Part shown: positions 1 to 7,424 of the stretch, piece after piece
Position numbering within the stretch: the first letter of the stretch is position 1
Layout: each line of letters begins with the position of its first letter
Assembly: GCF_937884665.1 (NCBI RefSeq)
Contig: NZ_CAKZYF010000115.1
Span: forward strand, 1 to 36,801
Origin: an uncultured Allomuricauda sp.
GTDB lineage: Bacteria > Bacteroidota > Bacteroidia > Flavobacteriales > Flavobacteriaceae
Direction of reading: 5' to 3'
DNA: 36,801 nucleotides
Program-made: the position numbers and the translations under genes
Notes under the pieces: model-generated
What the model was told of the DNA's origin: nothing
The model's database searches: none
Seen by the model: the letters and a program-made list of their open reading frames with translations, nothing else

Positions 1-9
1 GTGTTCCAT

Positions 10-37
10 AAAAAAAGCCCTTACTTTGTAAGAGCTT
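10..37 (-). terminator. Rho-independent terminator after tRNA-Leu
   Basis: Read on the minus strand, a 10-bp stem (AAGCTCTTAC / GTAAGGGCTT, one G-U pair) with a 3-nt loop is followed directly by a run of seven T. It lies ten bases past the 3' end of tRNA-Leu and is the natural end of the tRNA transcript. Confidence 0.8.
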
Positions 38-46
38 CTCTCGTTG

Positions 47-131
47 TACTCGAGGCGGGACTTGAACCCGCACGGCCACAATGGCCATTGGATTTTAAGT
101 CCAACGTGTCTACCAATTCCACCACTCGAGC
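47..131 (-). tRNA. tRNA-Leu (anticodon UAA)
   Basis: The minus strand folds as an 85-nt class II tRNA. The acceptor stem GCTCGAG pairs with CTCGAGT (first pair G-U), the D-arm core GTGGAATTGGTAGACACG is typical of bacterial tRNA-Leu, and the anticodon loop ACTTAAAA carries TAA. A long variable arm precedes the T-arm GCGGGTTCAAGTCCCGC. The discriminator base is A, as expected for leucine. CCA is not encoded (the next bases are CAA), so the CCA end would be added after transcription. Confidence 0.95.
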
Positions 132-142
132 TGGACCCAAAC

Positions 143-166
143 AAAAAAACGCTGCGAACAGCGTTT
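143..166 (-). terminator. Terminator hairpin with TTCG loop between the two tRNAs
   Basis: On the minus strand CGCTG-TTCG-CAGCG forms a 5-bp GC-rich stem, extendable by A-T pairs, closed by a very stable UUCG tetraloop and followed by seven T. It starts right at the encoded CCA of tRNA-Gly and ends about twelve bases before tRNA-Leu. By form it is an intrinsic terminator; by position it would limit tRNA-Leu unless there is read-through. It could alternatively serve as a processing signal. Confidence 0.7.
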
Positions 167-242
167 TGGAGCGAAAAACGGGATTCGAACCCGCGACCTC
201 CACCTTGGCAAGGTGATGCTCTACCAACTGAGCTATTTTCGC
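167..242 (-). tRNA. tRNA-Gly (anticodon GCC)
   Basis: The minus strand folds as a standard 73-nt tRNA plus an encoded CCA at 167-169. The acceptor stem GCGAAAA pairs with TTTTCGC, the D-arm is TAGCTCAGTTGGTAGAGCA, the anticodon stem-loop ACCTTGCCAAGGT carries GCC, and the T-arm is CGCGGGTTCGAATCCCGT. The discriminator is T, as in bacterial glycine tRNAs. It is upstream of tRNA-Leu on the same strand and probably in the same transcript. Confidence 0.95.
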
Positions 243-279
243 ATTTTAAAGAACATGCACCCTTGTAAAGATGCGGATG

Positions 280-287
280 CAAATTTA
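280..287 (-). promoter_or_regulatory. Promoter -7 box for the tRNA unit
   Basis: The minus strand reads TAAATTTG, a full match to the Bacteroidota -7 consensus TAnnTTTG, about 38 bases upstream of the tRNA-Gly 5' end. A clear -33 TTG is not visible at the usual distance, so the call rests on the -7 box and position. Confidence 0.5.
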
Positions 288-314
288 ATATATTTCTCTA
301 AATAAGAAAGCATT

Positions 315-2939
315 TTAAGAGGAAGCTTTTTGCTTCTTGCTGAGAAGTCGCTTTATTTCATTTAACTTCATCAGCGCTTCAACCGGCGTGAGGGTGTCAA
401 TATCCAGATGCAATATCTCATCCCGAATTTCTTCCAAAAGGGGGTCGTCCAGATTAAAAAAGCTCAACTGCATTTCTTGTGAGGACAGTTGTTCCAACTT
501 ATCCGTGATTTCTTCACTGGAATGGGATTTTTCCAGTTTTTTAAGGATTTTACCTGCTCTGTAAATGACCTGTTGGGGCATACCCGCCATTTGGGCCACA
601 TGGATTCCGAAGCTATGTTCGCTTCCTCCAGGGACCAACTTTCGCAAAAACAGCACCTTGTTTTTTACCTCTTTTACGGAAACATTGTAATTTTTGATTC
701 GCGAAAAGGTCTTGGTCATTTCGTTCAGCTCATGGTAGTGGGTGGCAAACAAGGTTTTTGCCCTGGCCGGATGCTCGTGCAAGTACTCTGAAATGGCCCA
801 TGCAATCGAAATTCCATCATAGGTGCTGGTGCCTCGACCAATTTCATCCAACAATACCAAGCTGCGTTCGGATAAATTGTTCAAAATACTGGCGGTCTCG
901 TTCATTTCTACCATAAAAGTGGATTCGCCCAAAGATATATTGTCACTCGCTCCTACCCGTGTAAAAATTTTGTCGACCACCCCAATCTTAGCGGATGAAG
1001 CGGGTACAAAACTTCCCATTTGGGCCAAAAGGGTTATTAAAGCAGTTTGCCGTAAAATAGCCGATTTACCGCTCATGTTAGGTCCAGTGACCATAATGAT
1101 TTGCTGTTCTTCCCGATTCAGAACCACATCATTGGCGATATAGCTCGCTCCGGGAGGAAGCTGCTTTTCGATTACCGGATGTCGACCTTCCCGAATTTCC
1201 AAAGCGGTGGAATCGTTCATTTCCGGGAGGCAATAGCCATTGTCTTGGGCAAGACGGGCAAAACCGCAAAGGCAGTCCAGTTGGGCCACAAGCTGGGCGT
1301 TTTTTTGGACAGCGGTGATATATTCCTGCATCCAGACCAACAATTGTTCAAAAAGCTGTTGCTCCAAGCTTTGGATACGCTCCTCGGCACCTAAGATTTT
1401 TGCTTCGTATTCCTTCAGCTCTTCGGTAATGTATCGCTCTGCATTGACCAACGTCTGCTTGCGAATCCAAGATTCGGGAACCTTGTCTTTATGGGTATTG
1501 CGAACTTCAATATAATAGCCGAATACATTGTTGGAAGCGATTTTTAAGGAAGTAATGCCCGTTTGCTCCATTTCGCGAGCCAGCATTTTGTCCAAATAAT
1601 CCTTTCCTGAAAACGCCAAATTCCTCAATTCATCCAATTCGTTGGAATATTCCGGGGCAATCACATTGCCTTTGGTCAGCTGAACGGGGGCCTCTTCGTT
1701 TAGGACCTCTTTGATTTTGGTCCGAAGGGCATCGCAAGTATCCAACGCTTGGCCTATTGCCGTCAGCGCTTCATTTTGGCTTTCTAGAGCGATTTGTTTT
1801 ATGGGAATCAGTGCTTCCAAACTGTTTTTAAGTTGCACCACTTCTTTGGGGTTGATTTTTCCAATGGCCAATTTGGAAATCAACCGTTCCAAATCGCCCA
1901 TAGGCTTTATCCAGTGCCGAAGTTTTTCCAAAATGGTTTCAGATTCCTTCAAAAAACCAACAACACTGTGCCTTTCTTTAATACCGTTGATGTTCTTCAA
2001 TGGAAGCGCCAACCAACGTTTTAAAAGGCGTCCTCCCATCGGTGAAAGTGTTCTGTCGATCACATTGATCAACGTCACGGCATTCGCATTGTGGGAATGG
2101 TACAGTTCCAGGTTTTGGATGGTAAAACGGTCCATCCACACATAATCCTCTTCAGCAATGCGTTGAATGGTATTGATGTGCTGCAAACGGGTGTGCTGCG
2201 TTTCGGAAAGATAGTGCAAAACCGCACCTGCGGCCACAACGCCATTTTTAAGATGGTCAACCCCAAATCCTTGTAACGTCTTTGTTTTAAAGTGTTGGGT
2301 CAATCGCTCTTGTGCAAAATCCTCCTGAAAAATCCAGTCTTCCAAAAGGAAGGTATGGTATTGTGGTCCAAACTGTTCTTGAAAGTCCTTTTTGTGGTTT
2401 TTGGAGACCAAGACTTCATTGGGGGAAAAATTCTGCAGGAGTTTGTCCGCTTGCTCCACGGAGCCTTCGCTAGTTAAAAATTCCCCGGTTGAAATATCGA
2501 GAAAGGCAAGCCCGATTTTTTTTACACCGTGAAAAATGGCAGCCAAAAAATTATTGGTTTTGGAGTTAAGAATGTCGTCGTTCAACGCTACTCCGGGAGT
2601 TACCAGTTCGGTTACCCCGCGTTTTACAATACTTTTGGTCTGTTTTGGATCCTCCAGTTGATCGCAAATGGCAACGCGTTGCCCTGCTTTTACCAGTTTG
2701 GGCAAATAGGTATTCAAGGAATGGTGCGGAAATCCGGCCAGTTCTGTCTTGTCGCCCCCATTGTTGCGATGGGTAAGGATGATACCCAAAATTTTGGCAG
2801 CCTTCACCGCATCTTCACCAAAGGTTTCGTAAAAATCCCCAACCCGAAAAAGTAGAAGGGCATCTGGATGTTTGACCTTGATGGCATTGTACTGCTTCAT
2901 CAATGGCGTAACTTTCTTCGATGTACTTTTAGATGCCAA
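315..2939 (-). CDS. mutS: DNA mismatch repair protein MutS
   Basis: Recognises base mismatches and small loops in newly replicated DNA and recruits MutL. The 874-residue protein has the family's full length and domain order. The mismatch-binding Phe-X-Glu motif is in GDFYETF (Phe36, Glu38, the same numbers as in E. coli). Connector and lever/clamp domains follow, then the C-terminal ABC-type ATPase with Walker A GPNMSGKS (619-626), Walker B LVLLDEI (694-700) and the signature region GRGTSTYDG just after it. The start is the ATG before the conserved N-terminal MTPLMKQY-like segment; no better start lies further in. It is transcribed alone, divergent from the RNA methyltransferase gene, and ends just before the tRNA promoter. 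Nothing is truncated. Confidence 0.98.
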   Translation of the reverse strand: MASKSTSKKVTPLMKQYNAIKVKHPDALLLFRVGDFYETFGEDAVKAAKILGIILTHRNNGGDKTELAGFPHHSLNTYLPKLVKAGQRVAICDQLEDPKQTKSIVKRGVTELVTPGVALNDDILNSKTNNFLAAIFHGVKKIGLAFLDISTGEFLTSEGSVEQADKLLQNFSPNEVLVSKNHKKDFQEQFGPQYHTFLLEDWIFQEDFAQERLTQHFKTKTLQGFGVDHLKNGVVAAGAVLHYLSETQHTRLQHINTIQRIAEEDYVWMDRFTIQNLELYHSHNANAVTLINVIDRTLSPMGGRLLKRWLALPLKNINGIKERHSVVGFLKESETILEKLRHWIKPMGDLERLISKLAIGKINPKEVVQLKNSLEALIPIKQIALESQNEALTAIGQALDTCDALRTKIKEVLNEEAPVQLTKGNVIAPEYSNELDELRNLAFSGKDYLDKMLAREMEQTGITSLKIASNNVFGYYIEVRNTHKDKVPESWIRKQTLVNAERYITEELKEYEAKILGAEERIQSLEQQLFEQLLVWMQEYITAVQKNAQLVAQLDCLCGFARLAQDNGYCLPEMNDSTALEIREGRHPVIEKQLPPGASYIANDVVLNREEQQIIMVTGPNMSGKSAILRQTALITLLAQMGSFVPASSAKIGVVDKIFTRVGASDNISLGESTFMVEMNETASILNNLSERSLVLLDEIGRGTSTYDGISIAWAISEYLHEHPARAKTLFATHYHELNEMTKTFSRIKNYNVSVKEVKNKVLFLRKLVPGGSEHSFGIHVAQMAGMPQQVIYRAGKILKKLEKSHSSEEITDKLEQLSSQEMQLSFFNLDDPLLEEIRDEILHLDIDTLTPVEALMKLNEIKRLLSKKQKASS

Positions 2940-3054
2940 AACGCTGCTTTTCTTTTTACTTTTGATGGATAGACCGCTATGAACGAAAATACCTTTTTCT
3001 TTATAAGCCCAAAATTTTTGTTGATATCTTGAATCGTATCGTTAAAAAATAGGT

Positions 3055-3582
3055 ATGCGCAAACTGCAAAATCATGAGTTGGACAGACTGAGTATAGCTG
3101 CTTTTAAGAAGGCGGACAAGTTGCCCGTAATCCTTGTTTTGGACAACATCCGTAGTTTGAACAATATAGGTTCTGTATTCAGGACCGCCGATGCCTTCCG
3201 AATAGAAAAAATAATACTGTGCGGTATAACGGCCACCCCCCCTCACAAGGATATCCGAAAAACCGCCTTGGGGGCCACGGAAAGTGTGGACTGGGATTAT
3301 CAGAAAAGTACACTGAAAGCCGTTAAAACACTTCAAGGGGCTGGAATTTGTGCAGTTGCGGTAGAACAGGCCGAAAATGCCATGATGCTCCAAAGTTTTA
3401 CCCCAGAACGTGACCGAAAGCTCGCTTTTGTTTTTGGGAATGAAGTAAAAGGTGTAGGGCAAGATGTCGTTTCAGCTTGCGATCATGTTGTGGAGATACC
3501 TCAGTACGGTACCAAACACTCTTTGAACATTTCGGTCAGCGTTGGCATGGTGGTTTGGGATGTTTGGGTGAAAAGCCAATAA
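3055..3582 (+). CDS. SpoU/TrmH-family RNA 2'-O-methyltransferase
   Basis: A SPOUT-fold enzyme expected to transfer a methyl group from S-adenosylmethionine to a ribose 2'-OH in tRNA or rRNA. The 175 residues contain the three family motifs: motif 1 NNIGSVFRTADAF (about 36-48), motif 2 FVFGNEVKGVGQ (about 125-136) and motif 3 IPQYGTKHSLNISVSVG (about 148-164), which together form the knotted SAM site. There is no N-terminal RNA-binding extension, so it is a minimal catalytic domain and the target nucleotide cannot be told. The ATG start is followed at once by the conserved MRKLxxxEL opening. It is divergent from mutS with a 115-base shared upstream region. Confidence 0.93.
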   Translation: MRKLQNHELDRLSIAAFKKADKLPVILVLDNIRSLNNIGSVFRTADAFRIEKIILCGITATPPHKDIRKTALGATESVDWDYQKSTLKAVKTLQGAGICAVAVEQAENAMMLQSFTPERDRKLAFVFGNEVKGVGQDVVSACDHVVEIPQYGTKHSLNISVSVGMVVWDVWVKSQ

Positions 3583-3606
3583 AAAAAGCCCCGATAAATC
3601 AGGGCC
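3581..3606 (-). terminator. Intrinsic terminator, minus strand
   Basis: On the minus strand GCCCTGA-TTTA-TCGGGGC (one mismatch in the stem) is followed by seven T. The orientation fits the end of the folK-dNK transcript, about 90 bases after its stop codon. On the plus strand there is no T-run, so it is unlikely to serve the methyltransferase gene. Confidence 0.7.
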
Positions 3607-3697
3607 TTACTATAGTTTGAGTTAGTTAGTCTCTTATGTAGACAGGGCTAATAAAATAAAACCATCCGTTATATCCAAACATTTTCCAAAAATTCTC

Positions 3698-4843
3698 TTA
3701 AAAATAAGTGGAAAGAACCTTATCCTGTAATTGGTCCAAAATATGGATATAATCTGATTGGTGGGATACAAAATCCAAGTCATTTAAATCCAGGATAATA
3801 CTATTTTGATTTGGATGACCTTTGATAAAATCCAGATACCCTCGATTTATTTTTTCTAGATATTCAGCTGGGATACTTTGCTCATAGGGCCTGCCCCTCT
3901 TTTTTATGTTGTCCAACAGACGATTTGTATCCTGGTAGAGATAGACATAAATATCCGGTTTCTTCACCTCGTTGTACATAAAATTAAAGACCTTTCGGTA
4001 CAAATCAAATTCCTCGGCTTGTAGGGTGATTTTAGCAAAAATCAGTGATTTGAAGATATCATAGTCACTTACCATAAATTTTTTGAACAGGTCAAACTGT
4101 GTGGTATCATCCGTGAATTGTTGGTACCTATCCGCCAAAAAAGACATTTCCAGTGGAAATGCGTAACGGGTTTGGTCCTTGTAGAATTTGGGCAAAAATG
4201 GATTGTCCGCAAAGCGCTCCAAAACCAATTTGGCATTAAAATCATGGGCAATCATCTTGGAGAGGGTTGTTTTTCCCGCTCCTATATTGCCTTCAATGGC
4301 CAAAAACTGGAGTTGTGCGAACAGTGAGGCCCGGTCTTTCAATAATTTTATCGGAATTTTTTTAAGCTCAGAACGTTTTTTTATTTGCTGAAGTAGGTTG
4401 CGGATATCCTGGTTCGCCAAAGGATGGTAATACTGCGGGGCGATATCGGCAAGGGGTTTGAGCACAAATGCCCTTTCGAGCATTTTTGGATGCGGAACCA
4501 TCAACTTTTCAGTTTCGATGATTTCGTTATCATATAAAAGTAGGTCAATATCGAGCGTACGCGATTGATACCCTTGACCCTTTTTGCGTTCCCTTCCAAA
4601 ATGGCGTTCTATGGAAAGTAAGCTTTCCAACAACTCCAAAGGTTTTAAGTTGGTATGAATTAGAATACACGCGTTCAGAAAATCCCCCCCCTCAAAATCT
4701 TCAGCAGGATTCTCATACATGGTAGAAACCCTTGAAACCGTCCCAACCCTTGAAGCTAGCTCAAAAATGGCTTTTTGTAAGGTTTGGTACCGATTTCCCA
4801 AATTGCTCCCCAGCGATAAGTATGCTTTGTGTTCCCCACCCAT
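3698..4843 (-). CDS. folK: Fusion: HPPK (FolK) + deoxynucleoside kinase
   Basis: Bifunctional protein of 381 residues. Residues 1 to about 150 are 6-hydroxymethyl-7,8-dihydropterin pyrophosphokinase (folate pathway), with YLSLGSNLGNR at the N-terminus and the hallmark RTLDIDLLLY (95-104). Residues from about 180 are a deoxyadenosine/deoxyguanosine-type kinase, with P-loop AIEGNIGAGKTT (182-193), the ERFADNPFLP substrate segment and a lid with GRPYEQ. I chose the ATG at 4843, where the conserved HPPK start begins; a TTG at 4879 would add twelve unconserved residues. From memory this fusion occurs widely in Flavobacteriia. Both halves keep their active-site motifs, so both should be active. Transcription probably ends at the hairpin at 3581-3606. 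Confidence 0.93.
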   Translation of the reverse strand: MGGEHKAYLSLGSNLGNRYQTLQKAIFELASRVGTVSRVSTMYENPAEDFEGGDFLNACILIHTNLKPLELLESLLSIERHFGRERKKGQGYQSRTLDIDLLLYDNEIIETEKLMVPHPKMLERAFVLKPLADIAPQYYHPLANQDIRNLLQQIKKRSELKKIPIKLLKDRASLFAQLQFLAIEGNIGAGKTTLSKMIAHDFNAKLVLERFADNPFLPKFYKDQTRYAFPLEMSFLADRYQQFTDDTTQFDLFKKFMVSDYDIFKSLIFAKITLQAEEFDLYRKVFNFMYNEVKKPDIYVYLYQDTNRLLDNIKKRGRPYEQSIPAEYLEKINRGYLDFIKGHPNQNSIILDLNDLDFVSHQSDYIHILDQLQDKVLSTYF

Positions 4844-4883
4844 AATCAAGTAGACAAAGTAAGCAAAACAATACAACAATGGT

Positions 4884-4891
4884 TATCTTTG
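4884..4891 (+). promoter_or_regulatory. Promoter -7 box for sppA
   Basis: TATCTTTG is a full match to the Bacteroidota consensus TAnnTTTG and lies 22 bases before the sppA start codon. A -33 TTG is not evident. A two-codon mini-frame (ATG AAA TGA at 4909-4917) overlaps the chosen start. Confidence 0.5.
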
Positions 4892-4913
4892 CCACGCATT
4901 AAATTGTTATGAA

Positions 4914-6617
4914 ATGAAGTTTTTAAGGAATTTACTTGCCGCTATTTTAGGGACGCTGATAGCATTTGGAATAGTATTCGTCATGTTTTTTATTTTTGCG
5001 GCTTTAATGGGGAGTTCTGATGGTGGTGTGGTCGTGAAAAAAAATTCTGTTCTGGAGCTCGGTTTTGCGGAACCCATAAAAGATTATGTAGGAGTGGATG
5101 AATCCGATCCTTTTTCCGGACTTTGGGACGAAGGTGTCGGTTTGGATGTACTGCTCCATGCCATACAGGAAGCATCGCTGGACGAAAACATTCGAGGTAT
5201 CAGTCTTACCACCAGTTTTCTTCAAGCCGGATTGGCACAGACCCAAGAAATTCGGAAAGCGCTGCTCGATTTTAAACTTTCCGGAAAATTCATTTACGCC
5301 CATTCCGATTTCTTTACGCAAAAGGATTACTATCTGGCGAGTGTGGCCAATAAAATCTATCTCAATCCCGTAGGTGCTATGGACTTTAAAGGTCTTTACT
5401 CTGAAGTTTTGTATTTCAAGGAGCTACAAGAAAAATCAGGGGTCAAAATGGAGGTCATTCGCCATGGGAAGTACAAAAGTGCCGTGGAGCCATATCTTTC
5501 CGATTCGATGAGTGAAGAGAACCGAACACAAATACAGGAACTACTTTCCTCCATCTGGGGCACCATGATCGAGGATATCGCCAACTCCAGGAACATCAAC
5601 CCTTATAATTTGAATAACATAGCCGATACTCTTGGCGCGCGTACACCAAATTACGCCTTGGCGTCGGGATTGGTAGATGACCTTTTACACCATGATGAGT
5701 ATGAAGCTATACTCAAGGATGAATTGGGGTTGAACGAGGACGATACGCCCAATTATGTGGACTTTTTCGATTATGTGGACAAGGTTAAAAACAGAAACCT
5801 ACCCTCAGGTAAAGACAAAGTGGCCATCATTTATGCCCAAGGTGAAATTTTGTACGGGGAAGGTGATCGTGAAATTATCGGACAGGGAATGCTGGTTGAG
5901 TCTCTGCAAAAGGCGGTCAAAAATGATGCGGTAAAAGCTATCGTACTTCGCGTGAATTCACCGGGAGGAAGCGCTTTAGTATCCGATATCATATGGCGTG
6001 AGGTCGAAATCACCAAAAAAAGCAAACCCGTGGTGGTATCTTTCGGTAATGTGGCCGCGTCCGGTGGATATTATATTGGAGTGGCCGCTGATAAGATCTA
6101 TGCAGAACCTACGACCGTTACCGGTTCCATAGGTGTTTTTGGAACGATTCCCAATATTAATGCGTTGGCCGATAAAGTTGGCATCAATGCCGAGCAGGTA
6201 GGTACCAATCAGAACTCGGTGGACTATTCTTTTTTTGAGCCTATGACCGAATCCTTCAGGGCCGTTATCAAAGAAGGTATTGAAGAAACTTATAACACCT
6301 TTTTGGAGCGGGTAGCTTCTGGAAGGAACATGACACCGGATGAAGTGGATGCCATCGCCCAAGGGAGGGTTTGGAGTGGTCTTGAAGCACAAAAAATTGG
6401 CTTGGTGGATGAGTTGGGAGGTTTGGATGACGCAGTCGAAGGCGCAGCCCAGTTGGCCGGGATAGAATACTATGGCATCCGAAAGTATCCGAAGTATAAA
6501 TCAGGTTTTGAGAAATTCATGGAAGACATAAGTGGTGCCAAAAGCAAAATGGCCGCTACGGTTATTGAAGAAGAACTGGGGGCGGACGCCTATAATGTAT
6601 TTAAAGAGTCCAATTAG
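4914..6617 (+). CDS. sppA: Signal peptide peptidase SppA, 67K type
   Basis: Membrane-anchored serine protease that degrades signal peptides left after secretion. It has 567 residues and is the long, two-domain form. Residues 9-32 form one hydrophobic membrane anchor. The N-terminal half supplies the general-base lysine in GKYKSAVEP (Lys188) and the C-terminal half the nucleophile serine in AASGGYYIGVAADKIYAEP (Ser383), followed by TVTGSIGVFG. This Ser/Lys pair split over two repeated domains is as in E. coli SppA. It begins behind a clear TATCTTTG box and is followed in the same direction by the transporter and AsmA genes, probably one transcript. Confidence 0.97.
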   Translation: MKFLRNLLAAILGTLIAFGIVFVMFFIFAALMGSSDGGVVVKKNSVLELGFAEPIKDYVGVDESDPFSGLWDEGVGLDVLLHAIQEASLDENIRGISLTTSFLQAGLAQTQEIRKALLDFKLSGKFIYAHSDFFTQKDYYLASVANKIYLNPVGAMDFKGLYSEVLYFKELQEKSGVKMEVIRHGKYKSAVEPYLSDSMSEENRTQIQELLSSIWGTMIEDIANSRNINPYNLNNIADTLGARTPNYALASGLVDDLLHHDEYEAILKDELGLNEDDTPNYVDFFDYVDKVKNRNLPSGKDKVAIIYAQGEILYGEGDREIIGQGMLVESLQKAVKNDAVKAIVLRVNSPGGSALVSDIIWREVEITKKSKPVVVSFGNVAASGGYYIGVAADKIYAEPTTVTGSIGVFGTIPNINALADKVGINAEQVGTNQNSVDYSFFEPMTESFRAVIKEGIEETYNTFLERVASGRNMTPDEVDAIAQGRVWSGLEAQKIGLVDELGGLDDAVEGAAQLAGIEYYGIRKYPKYKSGFEKFMEDISGAKSKMAATVIEEELGADAYNVFKESN

Positions 6618-6678
6618 GTATCCCAATAACATGAATTCCAGGCGAAAATGCCGTTCAGCTTTATCATTAGATAATCGG

Positions 6679-7386
6679 ATGACGCAAATAGACAAACGTT
6701 TTGCGTTTTCCATTTATCTGTATTTGGGCGCATTGTTCATAACCTCTTTGGTAGTTTCCAATCTTATTTTTCAGAAATTCTTTTCTTGGCAGCCGTTTGG
6801 GAACATTACTATTTTTGGGGCACCTCTGTTTGAGGTATCTGTAGGTATTTTGCCATATCCTCTAACGTTTTTGATCACTGATCTCATTTCGGAAATTTTC
6901 GGAAAGAAAAAGGCCAATCAGGTGGTGGTGGCCGGAATCTTTGCTTCCTTCTTTTCATTGGCCATCGTTTATACGGCCTCGGCCGTTTCCGCCACGGAAT
7001 GGTCCCCGGTTTCCAATACCATGTTCAAGGATGTCTTCGGAAATACCATCGTCGCCGTTTTTGCCTCAATGATGGCCTATTTATTGGCGCAATTCGTGGA
7101 TATTCAGATTTATCATTTTTGGAAACGGGTAACAAAAGGCAAATATCTATGGTTGCGGAACAATTTTTCCACCTTCTCATCCCAGTTTATTGATACGTTT
7201 ACCGTGGTACTGTTGCTGTGCTCCTTTGGTGAAATTCCGTGGAGTCTTTTTTATGGATTGGTGGTCAGCGGATTCTTGTTCAAAGTTTTGATTGCCTTTT
7301 TGGACACCCCTTTGCTGTATTTCTTCGTATATCTGTTAAGAAAAAGATTTAACTTAAAAATAGGGGAAGAGATATCGTTGGATTGA
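6679..7386 (+). CDS. yhhQ: YhhQ-family queuosine precursor transporter
   Basis: Integral membrane protein of 235 residues with about six hydrophobic segments, of the VUT/DUF165 family; E. coli YhhQ imports 7-cyano-7-deazaguanine and related queuosine precursors. Family signs are the LVVSNLIFQKFF segment near the N-terminus, the PYPLTFLITDLISEIFGKKKAN loop (reported in part: PYPLTFLITDLISEIFGKK) and the paired FVDIQIYHFWKR / SQFIDTFTVVLL helices. I chose the ATG at 6679, which places the first helix close to the N-terminus; an ATG at 6631 would add sixteen basic residues and cannot be excluded. Its last codons overlap a possible upstream start of the AsmA gene. No queuosine synthesis genes are in the window, so salvage is inference. 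Confidence 0.88.
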   Translation: MTQIDKRFAFSIYLYLGALFITSLVVSNLIFQKFFSWQPFGNITIFGAPLFEVSVGILPYPLTFLITDLISEIFGKKKANQVVVAGIFASFFSLAIVYTASAVSATEWSPVSNTMFKDVFGNTIVAVFASMMAYLLAQFVDIQIYHFWKRVTKGKYLWLRNNFSTFSSQFIDTFTVVLLLCSFGEIPWSLFYGLVVSGFLFKVLIAFLDTPLLYFFVYLLRKRFNLKIGEEISLD

Positions 7387-7424
7387 CCACTTCTCTGTTA
7401 CTTTGTTATCTCAAATCTTCCGTC

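Noticed and set aside
2529..2855. Long open frames opposite mutS, bamA, clpX and the kinase gene
   Set aside because: They lie fully inside well-identified genes on the other strand, have no family-like motifs and odd composition.
7400..7406. TACTTTG boxes before the AsmA gene and the repeat lipoprotein (35711) as promoters
   Set aside because: Each lacks one base of the spacing in TAnnTTTG and has no -33 TTG at the right distance; too weak to list.
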